A stretch of DNA of 56,806 nt. Origin: Deefgea rivuli DSM 18356 (GTDB taxonomy: Bacteria > Pseudomonadota > Gammaproteobacteria > Burkholderiales > Chitinibacteraceae). The notes beneath the pieces were generated by a model that saw nothing but the letters and a program-made list of their open reading frames with translations, was not told where the DNA came from and did not search any database. Positions 26,607 to 33,019 of this stretch are shown one piece after another. The translations under genes and the position numbers were made by a program. Positions within the stretch are counted from its first letter, which is position 1. Each line of letters opens with the position of its first letter. The stretch covers positions 1 to 56,806 of the forward strand of contig NZ_JHVM01000018.1 of the NCBI RefSeq assembly GCF_000620145.1, written 5' to 3'.

Positions 26607-27008
26607 ATGAAACCGCACACCGATCAGCACCAGCAACATAGAGATATTGTATTTAGTGCTCTGCCCACCGATCAGGCGGCGCAAGCGGCTAGAATTTTAA
26701 GCCGCATCGTCGGCGTTACAGCACAAGCTCACATCCGCGAGCACCGCGTTACCGTGCAATACGACGTCAGCGAACACAATTTACTGGAGCTCGAAACACT
26801 GCTCTGCGACATTGGTTTTCATCTCGATAATCACATTCTGCAAAAAATCAAACGTGCGCTGGCGCATTATTGCGAAGAAGTGCAATGCGATAATCTGCAT
26901 ATCCCCGAACACAATCTAAAAAGCCGCGATGTGTATGTCCAAGTTTGGGGCAATCACCCGCACGGCGACCACGACGATACCCCCGAAGAACTGCGCCGTT
27001 ATTTATAG
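26607..27008 (+). CDS. Small HMA-like protein with His-rich ends
   Basis: 133 residues. The central part (about 13-75: RDIVFSALPTDQAAQAARIL, VTVQYDVSEHNLLELETLL) has the alpha-beta pattern of the heavy-metal-associated domain but lacks the CxxC metal site. The ends are His-rich (HTDQHQQHRD at the start, NHPHGDHDDTPEE near the C-terminus), so metal binding through His is conceivable. No P-type ATPase gene is adjacent. Function not known. Confidence 0.6.
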   Translation: MKPHTDQHQQHRDIVFSALPTDQAAQAARILSRIVGVTAQAHIREHRVTVQYDVSEHNLLELETLLCDIGFHLDNHILQKIKRALAHYCEEVQCDNLHIPEHNLKSRDVYVQVWGNHPHGDHDDTPEELRRYL

Positions 27009-27010
27009 TC

Positions 27011-27057
27011 GGTATACAGCTGTAGACCATATTGCACAATGGCTACCGACAAATACA
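27011..27057. repeat. 47-bp GGTAT palindromic element, copy 4
   Basis: GGTATACAGCTGTAGACCAT ... CAAATACA, 47 bp. The inner stem GTAGACCAT (27022-27030) / ATGGCTAC (27039-27046) has one unpaired base. It begins 2 bp after the HMA-like gene. The remaining 200 bp up to 27254 show no gene. Confidence 0.7.
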
Positions 27058-27254
27058 TATAAAAACTACAATGTTTGGATTAGGCATTGAGGCTATAAAA
27101 AACCATTCATGGTTCGACAACGCACTCCTGCGCTAAGCCTAAGGGTTCGCCACGAACGATTTTTTTGCCTAAGCTTTGAGCAGCAACAGCAAATCCAAGC
27201 ATCGCAAAAAAAAACCACATTTAAAACGCCTAAAAATCTGAGATCAATAAAGAC

Positions 27255-28007
27255 ATGCTTAAAACCTTGTGCCTCCTTATCATGACCGCAGTGAGCGGCT
27301 ATGCCAGTGCACAAGTCATCCAAGTTGCCATTGGCGTAACGAAAATGCCCTATATTTCAGCCGAAAACCGCACGGGGATTGAGTACGAAATTATTGATCT
27401 GGCACTCAAAAAAGCCGGTTTTTCCGCCCAAATTCAGCATATGCCCATTAAACGCGCACAAAATGAGCTGGCACAGGGACGCTTGGATGCGGCCATCCAT
27501 ACCGAAGGTGCTAACACTTCCGATGCGTATATCACCTATCAAAACATGGCGATTACGCTATGTGAGCGACGGCTGCAAATCGAAAAAATCGCTGACCTGA
27601 GCCGCTATCAAGTCGGCTCCTTTCACAATGCGAGCCATGTTCTCGGTACAGACTTTGCCCGCATCGCCAGCGACAAGCGTCGTTTCCGGGAAATATCACC
27701 TCAGCAACTAATGAACCGGATGCTGATGGCCAATCACTTGGACGTAGTCATTAGCGACATCAATATTTTTAAGCACACCCAAGCAGAAATCGATCCGCAA
27801 GCCACAAAATCACTCTGCCCATTTGCCATTTTCGCACCCACTTTATATCGCCTTCAATTTCGCGACACCACGATGAGAGATAAATTCAACATCGCACTCA
27901 AACAGCTGCGCGAACAGGGGCTGTATGAAGCCTTGGCAAAAAAATACAACACCGCCCTCGACCAAAAGACACCTTACTTCAAACCCAAAGGGCACGGTTT
28001 AAATTAA
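27255..28007 (+). CDS. Periplasmic solute-binding protein (SBP family 3-like)
   Basis: 250 residues with a signal peptide (MLKTLCLLIMTAVSGYASA). The fold follows type II amino-acid-binding proteins: IEYEIIDLALKKAGFSAQIQ, RAQNELAQGRLDAAIHTEG, then KFNIALKQLREQGLYEALAK near the C-terminus. No permease or ATPase gene is adjacent, so it may be a stand-alone sensor-like binding protein; many such orphan proteins occur in betaproteobacteria. Ligand unknown. Confidence 0.8.
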   Translation: MLKTLCLLIMTAVSGYASAQVIQVAIGVTKMPYISAENRTGIEYEIIDLALKKAGFSAQIQHMPIKRAQNELAQGRLDAAIHTEGANTSDAYITYQNMAITLCERRLQIEKIADLSRYQVGSFHNASHVLGTDFARIASDKRRFREISPQQLMNRMLMANHLDVVISDINIFKHTQAEIDPQATKSLCPFAIFAPTLYRLQFRDTTMRDKFNIALKQLREQGLYEALAKKYNTALDQKTPYFKPKGHGLN

Positions 28008-28165
28008 CGCTCTTGAATTTCCTGCGTGCCCGACAGCGATACAGATTCGTCAAATAAGACCGAGTTCTCGACCTACGAATTGCATCATATCGGGAAGTGA
28101 TTTCGAACCATGTCCGGAGCTAAAACAAAGCATCTGCAGCAAGGCGCAGCAGGCTATAATTTACA

Positions 28166-28208
28166 GCTCACTACTTGGCTCACTACTTGGCTCACTACTT
28201 GGCTCACT
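28166..28208. repeat. 12-bp tandem repeat before moeB
   Basis: Three perfect units of GCTCACTACTTG (28166-28177, 28178-28189, 28190-28201) and a partial fourth. The units keep the moeB reading frame, and each contains an in-frame TTG. A TATAAT at 28155-28160 lies just upstream. Confidence 0.85.
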
Positions 28209-28213
28209 CGCTT

Positions 28214-29005
28214 ATGACCTTCTGCCCCACCCGCACTGCGAAAATTGATCTCGATGACGCCGCTTTATTACGTTACAGCCGCCATATTTTGCTCGATGAA
28301 ATCGGCATCGAAGGCCAAACAGCGCTCAGCAATGCGCATGTTTTAGTCATCGGCGCGGGCGGTTTAGGCTCGCCGGTGGCGCTGTATTTAGCCAGCGCAG
28401 GCATTGCTACACTCACAATTGTCGATGATGATGTGGTGGATCTGACTAATTTGCAGCGGCAGATTATCCATACTGAAGCCAGCGTGGGCAGCAATAAAGC
28501 CGAATCAGCCAAACATTCTTTAAGCCAGCTCAATAGCCAAATTAATATCATCGCTCTGGCTGAACGCGCCACAGGTGAGCGCTTGCTGGAGCTAGTTCGC
28601 GCGGCCGATATTGTTGTTGATTGCTGCGATAATTTTGCCACTCGCCACGCGATTAACCGCGCTTGCGTCGCAACGAAAACACCGCTGGTTTCTGGCGCTG
28701 CGGTGCGTTTTGATGGCCAGCTCACCGTGTTTGACAGCCGAGTTGCTGGCGCGCCCTGCTATCACTGCCTATTTAGCGAAGATGGAGAAGATAGTGACAG
28801 CCCATGCGCCACCTTTGGCGTGTTTGCGCCGCTGGTTGGCATGATTGGCGCAGCGCAAGCCGCTGAAGCGCTTAAAGTGTTGATGGGCTTGGGCGAAACG
28901 CTAATTGGCCGTTTGCAACTGTTTGATGCACGCAACTCGCGCTGGCGTGAAATGAAGTACAAACAAGATCCACACTGTCCAGTCTGCGGCGATGCTGATG
29001 CTTGA
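28214..29005 (+). CDS. moeB: MoeB/ThiF-family adenylyltransferase
   Basis: 263 residues from ATG 28214. Nucleotide-binding motif VLVIGAGGLGSPVALYLASA (Gly47 to Gly52), the family start LLRYSRHILLDEIGIEGQ, and zinc Cys pairs CYHC and CPVC near the ends. MoeB activates the MoaD C-terminus by adenylation for molybdopterin synthesis; ThiF does the same for ThiS. Both share this sequence and the neighbours do not decide, although a molybdopterin-binding-domain protein is encoded nearby at 32538. TTG codons in the upstream 12-bp repeat could extend the N-terminus in frame. The stop overlaps the gntR stub as ATGCTTGA. Confidence 0.9.
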   Translation: MTFCPTRTAKIDLDDAALLRYSRHILLDEIGIEGQTALSNAHVLVIGAGGLGSPVALYLASAGIATLTIVDDDVVDLTNLQRQIIHTEASVGSNKAESAKHSLSQLNSQINIIALAERATGERLLELVRAADIVVDCCDNFATRHAINRACVATKTPLVSGAAVRFDGQLTVFDSRVAGAPCYHCLFSEDGEDSDSPCATFGVFAPLVGMIGAAQAAEALKVLMGLGETLIGRLQLFDARNSRWREMKYKQDPHCPVCGDADA

Positions 29006-29114
29006 AAAACCGCGCCGCCCTTCACTGCAAGACGTCGCTGATGTCGTTGGCACATCGAAAATGACTGTAAATCCCGTTATCTCTGCGTGCCAAATGCGAT
29101 CCAATCATGCTTGA
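28998..29114 (+). pseudogene. Truncated duplicate of the gntR 5' end (38 codons)
   Basis: The ORF starts ATGCTTGAAAAACCGCGCCG, matching the gntR start at 29107 for about 23 codons (MLEKPRRPSLQDVAD, VVGTSKMT), then diverges to NPVISACQMRSNHA and a stop. It contains only the first part of the DNA-binding helix-turn-helix. Nine of the codon differences from gntR are silent and two change Val to Leu or Ile, so the two copies diverged while coding. Both joints (moeB/stub and stub/gntR) are the same ATGCTTGA overlap. Best explained as the remnant of a deleted gntR paralogue; a coupled leader peptide is the alternative. Confidence 0.7.
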
Positions 29115-30120
29115 AAAACCACGTCGCCCCTCCCTGCAAGACGTTGCTGATCTCGTCGGTACATCGAAGATGACAATCAGTCGTTACCTGCGTTCGCCCG
29201 AACAAGTCGCGGCACCTACCGCAACTAAAATTGCCGCAGCCATGAGTGAGCTGGGCTATATCCCCAGCCGAGTTCCCGAAATGCTATCCAATTCCCGCAG
29301 CCGCGCGATTGGCGTGCTGTTGCCGTCCATGTCGAATCAGGTTTTTTCGGCCGTCGCGCATGGCATTGAGCAAGTCAGCACGCAAGCGGGTTATCACACG
29401 CTGTATGGTCATTACGGTTATGAAGCTGAACGCGAAGAGCAGCAAATCGAGCAATTGCTGTCCTTCCATATCGACGGGCTAATTTTATCCGAATCCAATC
29501 ATACGGCGCGCACGCGGCAAATGCTGGCAACCGCCGCGATTCCGGTTGTTGAAATCATGGATTTGCCAGCGCAGCCGATTGATTTGGCGGTAGGCTTGGA
29601 TCACCGCGCCGCCGCGATGGCGATGGTGAATGCGATGCTAGATCAAGGTTGCCAGCACATGGTGTATTTAGCGGCACGAATGGATACGCGAACGCAGCTA
29701 CGCGAAGCGGGTTTTCGCGCCGCATTGGCCGCACGTCAACTCCCCGCACATGTGGTGCAAACCAGCAAATCGTCGAGCTTTACTTTGGGCGGCGAACTCA
29801 TTCGCCAAGCGCTCCAAGAAGTCCCGCAGCTCGATAGCGTGTTTTGTACCAATGACGATATCGCCGCTGGCGCACTGCTGGCTTTGCAAAGTATGGGTAA
29901 ACGTATTCCGCAAGATGTGCGCATTGCGGGCGTTAACCACCTGGATATTGGGCTGGCGCTGCAACCGCAATTGGCCAGCATCATTACGCCGCGCGAAGCG
30001 ATTGGCCGCCACGCTGCCGAGCGCTTAATTGGCAGCATCAACGGCCAAACCTATGCGGAGCGCACACTCGATCTGGGCTTTACTTTGTTTATGGGCGGCA
30101 GCGTCATCACTCTACCTTGA
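29107..30120 (+). CDS. gntR: LacI-family gluconate utilisation repressor
   Basis: 337 residues. N-terminal LacI helix-turn-helix (SLQDVADLVGTSKMTISRYL, then LGYIPSRVPEMLSNSRSR hinge) and a periplasmic-binding-type effector domain (AIGVLLPSMSNQVFSAVAHG ... VFCTNDDIAAGALLALQS). It is very like GntR of the gluconate regulon. It should bind two overlapping operators at 30270-30299 in front of gntK, and release them with gluconate or 6-phosphogluconate. The start is inside the ATGCTTGA overlap with the truncated copy upstream. Confidence 0.93.
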   Translation: MLEKPRRPSLQDVADLVGTSKMTISRYLRSPEQVAAPTATKIAAAMSELGYIPSRVPEMLSNSRSRAIGVLLPSMSNQVFSAVAHGIEQVSTQAGYHTLYGHYGYEAEREEQQIEQLLSFHIDGLILSESNHTARTRQMLATAAIPVVEIMDLPAQPIDLAVGLDHRAAAMAMVNAMLDQGCQHMVYLAARMDTRTQLREAGFRAALAARQLPAHVVQTSKSSSFTLGGELIRQALQEVPQLDSVFCTNDDIAAGALLALQSMGKRIPQDVRIAGVNHLDIGLALQPQLASIITPREAIGRHAAERLIGSINGQTYAERTLDLGFTLFMGGSVITLP

Positions 30121-30167
30121 TGTATTGAACGCCAAGCCATTAGCTGCAATGCATACAGCCCAATACA
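30121..30167. repeat. 47-bp palindromic element, probable divergent copy 5
   Basis: Begins directly after the gntR stop with TGTATTGAACGCCAAGCCAT and ends GCCCAATACA, 47 bp. TGTATTG pairs with CAATACA, and the inner AGCCATT ... AATG matches copy 6. The first and last bases differ from GGTAT/ATACC. Confidence 0.5.
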
Positions 30168-30269
30168 TGATGTAGTAAATATTAACTCGACTACATACGT
30201 AGTATCCCTAGGCCAATTTCACGCCTCAATCCCTGTTTTTGCTTGAATCCACTTCAAAATGTAGGCAAG

Positions 30270-30299
30270 ATGTTACCAATAACATGTTACTGGTAACAT
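30270..30299. promoter_or_regulatory. Two overlapping GntR operators
   Basis: ATGTTACCAATAACAT at 30270-30285 and ATGTTACTGGTAACAT at 30284-30299 are both palindromes of the form ATGTTAC-N2-GTAACAT (the first with mismatches in the middle), sharing two bases. This is the known GntR operator type of gluconate genes. They lie about 125 bp before gntK and should repress gntK and the permease when gluconate is absent. Confidence 0.85.
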
Positions 30300-30316
30300 T
30301 GATTCAAAGTTCTCAT

Positions 30317-30387
30317 GCAAAAGTTTATCGCAAAACGTAGTCTCCGCAGACTGTGCAACAAGTACGGCAAGGCAAAGCGATAAAACT
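30317..30387. repeat. Correia-like palindromic element, copy 2, in the gntK leader
   Basis: AGTTTATCGC (30322-30331) pairs with GCGATAAAACT (30377-30387) with one extra A. The inside reads CCGCAGACTGTGCAACAAGT then ACGGCAAGGCAAAGCG, close to the Neisseria Correia core. It lies between the GntR operators and the gntK start, so it is probably part of the gntK leader transcript. The 302-bp gap 30121-30422 is thus a 47-mer, operators and this element. Confidence 0.6.
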
Positions 30388-30422
30388 GATGTTTCACTAC
30401 TCATTTCGATTGGAGTCGAAAA

Positions 30423-30941
30423 ATGACAAGTACAACCAAGGTATTCGTTCTGATGGGCGTTTCGGGCTGTGGTAAATCCGCCGTCGCCAGCCAACTCGCA
30501 CAAAAGCTAGGCGCGGCATTTTTGGATGGCGATTTTTTACATCCGCGCGCCAATATCGAAAAAATGGCATCCGGCCAACCACTCAATGACGACGATAGAG
30601 CGCCGTGGCTGGCAGCACTGAACGATGCCGCATATGCAATGCAGCGCGCCAATCCTGTCTCGCTCATCGTTTGCTCATCGCTCAAAAAAGCCTATCGCGA
30701 TCGCCTGCGCGTGGGTAATCCAAATTTAGCGTTTCTGTTTTTAAAAGGTGATTTCGATTTAATCGAGCAGCGCTTAATCGCGCGAAAAGGTCATTTTCAA
30801 AAAAGTGGCATGTTGGCCTCACAATTTGCCGCACTGGAAGTGCCCGGCGCGGATGAGACGGATGTGATCGTGATTGATATCGCGCCGCCACTCGATGTCG
30901 TGATTGATGAGGCCTACACCGCAATTTTGGCGCAGGAGTAA
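30423..30941 (+). CDS. gntK: Gluconokinase
   Basis: 172 residues, the usual GntK length. Walker A GVSGCGKS at 12-19, DGDFLHPRANIEKMASGQPL and DDDRAPWLAAL (substrate region), VCSSLKKAYRDRLR, and KGHFQKSGMLASQFAALEVP are all typical. It phosphorylates gluconate to 6-phosphogluconate for the Entner-Doudoroff or pentose phosphate route. Start at 30423 with GGAG about 8 bp upstream. The permease follows after 5 bp in the same operon. Confidence 0.96.
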   Translation: MTSTTKVFVLMGVSGCGKSAVASQLAQKLGAAFLDGDFLHPRANIEKMASGQPLNDDDRAPWLAALNDAAYAMQRANPVSLIVCSSLKKAYRDRLRVGNPNLAFLFLKGDFDLIEQRLIARKGHFQKSGMLASQFAALEVPGADETDVIVIDIAPPLDVVIDEAYTAILAQE

Positions 30942-30946
30942 TCATC

Positions 30947-32284
30947 ATGGAAACGTTCACTCTGATCTTTACCGCGCTCGGCTCGGTGCTCTTGCTACTG
31001 TTTTTAGTCATGAAAGCGCGCTTGCACGCTTTTGTTGCGCTGATGATCGTGTCATTTGGCGCAGGGATTTTCTCGGGAATGCCAGTCGATAAAATCGCCG
31101 ATACGATGCAAAAAGGCATGGGCGGCACGCTGGGATTTTTAGCCGTGGTCGTTGCGCTGGGTGCGATGTTTGGCAAAATCCTGCATGAAACCGGTGCACT
31201 GGATCAAATCGCCGTTAAGTTACTCGATAAATTCGGCCACAGCCGCGCCAATTACGCGCTTGGGATTGCCGGTTTGATTTGCACGCTGCCGTTGTTTTTT
31301 GATGTGGCGATTGTGTTGTTGATCGGTGTGGTGTTTGCCGTAGCGCGCCGCACTGGCGGCAATGTGGTAAAACTGGCGATTCCTTTATTTGCTGGCGTTG
31401 CAGCTTCAGCGGCGTTTTTGATTCCCGGCCCAACCGCGATGCTGCTCGCCTCGCAAATGAATGCCGATTTTGGCTGGATGATTTTGCTCGGGCTTGCTGC
31501 GGCAATTCCAGGCATGATTTTGGCGGGGCCCGTGTTTGGCAACTTCATCAGCAAACACGTACATTTGCCGCTACCTGATGATGTCAGCGAGCCTACATTA
31601 GGGCAAAGCCAAATGCCTTCGTTTGGCTTTAGCTTGTCACTGATTCTATTTCCTTTGCTGCTAGTCGGCCTAAAAACCATCGTCGCGCGCTTTATTGATA
31701 CCAGCGGTACGCTACATCAATGGCTGCAACTGATCGGCCATCCGTTCTCGGCTATTTTGTTGGCATGTTTGCTGGCAATCTATGGCTTGGCGATTCCACG
31801 CGGCATGAGCAAAGAAAAAATCATGGAAGTATGTAGCGCTGCATTGCAACCAGCGGGGATTATTTTGCTGGTGACGGGTGCTGGCGGCGTGTTTAAACAA
31901 GTATTGGTCGATTCAGGTGTTGGCCCTGCCCTGGGTAATGCGCTGATTGGCGCGGGTTTGCCGATTGCATTGGCCTGCTTTGTGCTCGCTGCTGCGGTAC
32001 GTGTGATTCAAGGCTCGGCGACGGTTGCTTGTTTAACCACCGTCGGCCTCGTATTGCCGGTGATTGAGTTCGCGGGATTTTCTGGTGCGCAATTGGCAGC
32101 CTTGTCGATTTGTATTGCGGGCGGCTCGATTGTTCTGAGCCATGTGAATGATTCTGGCTTTTGGCTCTACGGTAAATTTACCGGCGCCAATGAAGTACAA
32201 ACACTGAAAACGTGGACTGTGATGGAAACCATCCTTGGTAGCACAGGCGCAATCGTCGGGATGATTGCATTTTCGGTATTATAA
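30947..32284 (+). CDS. Gluconate:H+ symporter, GntP family
   Basis: 445 residues, about 12-14 membrane segments. GntP-family signatures include FGAGIFSGMPVDKIADTMQK, MFGKILHETGALDQIAVKLL and CTLPLFFDVAIVLLIGVVFA, and GSATVACLTTVGLVLPVIEF near the C-terminus. It imports gluconate across the inner membrane. The 5-bp spacing to gntK and the shared operators upstream support co-regulation by GntR. A terminator follows at 32305. Confidence 0.94.
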   Translation: METFTLIFTALGSVLLLLFLVMKARLHAFVALMIVSFGAGIFSGMPVDKIADTMQKGMGGTLGFLAVVVALGAMFGKILHETGALDQIAVKLLDKFGHSRANYALGIAGLICTLPLFFDVAIVLLIGVVFAVARRTGGNVVKLAIPLFAGVAASAAFLIPGPTAMLLASQMNADFGWMILLGLAAAIPGMILAGPVFGNFISKHVHLPLPDDVSEPTLGQSQMPSFGFSLSLILFPLLLVGLKTIVARFIDTSGTLHQWLQLIGHPFSAILLACLLAIYGLAIPRGMSKEKIMEVCSAALQPAGIILLVTGAGGVFKQVLVDSGVGPALGNALIGAGLPIALACFVLAAAVRVIQGSATVACLTTVGLVLPVIEFAGFSGAQLAALSICIAGGSIVLSHVNDSGFWLYGKFTGANEVQTLKTWTVMETILGSTGAIVGMIAFSVL

Positions 32285-32304
32285 ATCGCGTGAAATCCGC
32301 TCAC

Positions 32305-32333
32305 AAAGCCGCGTTTTGCGGCTTTGCGTTTTT
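32305..32333 (+). terminator. Rho-independent terminator of the gluconate operon
   Basis: AAAGCCGC / GCGGCTTT around GTTTT, followed by GCGTTTTT, 20 bp after the permease stop. The remaining 200 bp to 32537 show nothing further that I can support. Confidence 0.85.
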
Positions 32334-32537
32334 CTGCGCCAAGAATCAGCACAAGCGACTCCGCATAATTTACAAGCCTCAAGCTTGCTACATAATTTTG
32401 ACAGTACAACACCCAAAGCAAGAAACAACACTCATTCGCCGATTATCTGTTCAAGCACTTCCCAGCGCGGCAATTAATCACATCATGCTTATATTCACGT
32501 TACAATTTAAAGCTAATTAAATAATAAGAGAGACACG

Positions 32538-33011
32538 ATGCTGCGTATTTTGCTACTAAGCCTTTGCCTTTTGAGCCCGCTGGTTCACGCTGAAACGATG
32601 AACGACAAAATCATCCTCACTGTAAACGGTAAATCTCCAGTAACAGAAGTGCAGCTGACCGAAGCCATGCTCGCCAAAATGCCGCAAAAAAGCATGACGC
32701 TCAACACGCCTTGGTATCCCACCCAACAAACCTTCGAAGGCCCGCTACTGCGTGATGTTTTGAAATTAGCCAATATCAAATCAGGCAATATCACGCTTAA
32801 AGCGCTAAATGACTATGCGATTTCGATTCCGGTCGGCGATGCGCTGCAATACGATGTGATCGTTGCACGATTACTGAATGGCAAGCCGATGTCGGTACGG
32901 GAAAAAGGACCGCTATTTATCGTGTATCCATTTCATGAACACGAAGAATTACGCAAGACAGATTACTATCGCCGCTGTAGCTGGCAATTACGCAGCATCA
33001 CCGCAGAATAA
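32538..33011 (+). CDS. Periplasmic molybdopterin-binding (SUOX-fold-like) domain protein
   Basis: 157 residues with a signal peptide (MLRILLLSLCLLSPLVHAE). The mature part matches the small oxidoreductase molybdopterin-binding domain proteins: WYPTQQTFEGPLLRDVLKLA, LKALNDYAISIPVGDALQYD, GPLFIVYPFHE and the end YYRRCSWQLRSI. These proteins are too short to be full enzymes and usually lack the cofactor Cys, so a sensing role is likely. It is followed after 8 bp by a hybrid histidine kinase, a pairing common in proteobacteria, and may present a signal to that kinase. Confidence 0.8.
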   Translation: MLRILLLSLCLLSPLVHAETMNDKIILTVNGKSPVTEVQLTEAMLAKMPQKSMTLNTPWYPTQQTFEGPLLRDVLKLANIKSGNITLKALNDYAISIPVGDALQYDVIVARLLNGKPMSVREKGPLFIVYPFHEHEELRKTDYYRRCSWQLRSITAE

Positions 33012-33019
33012 GCTCACCC

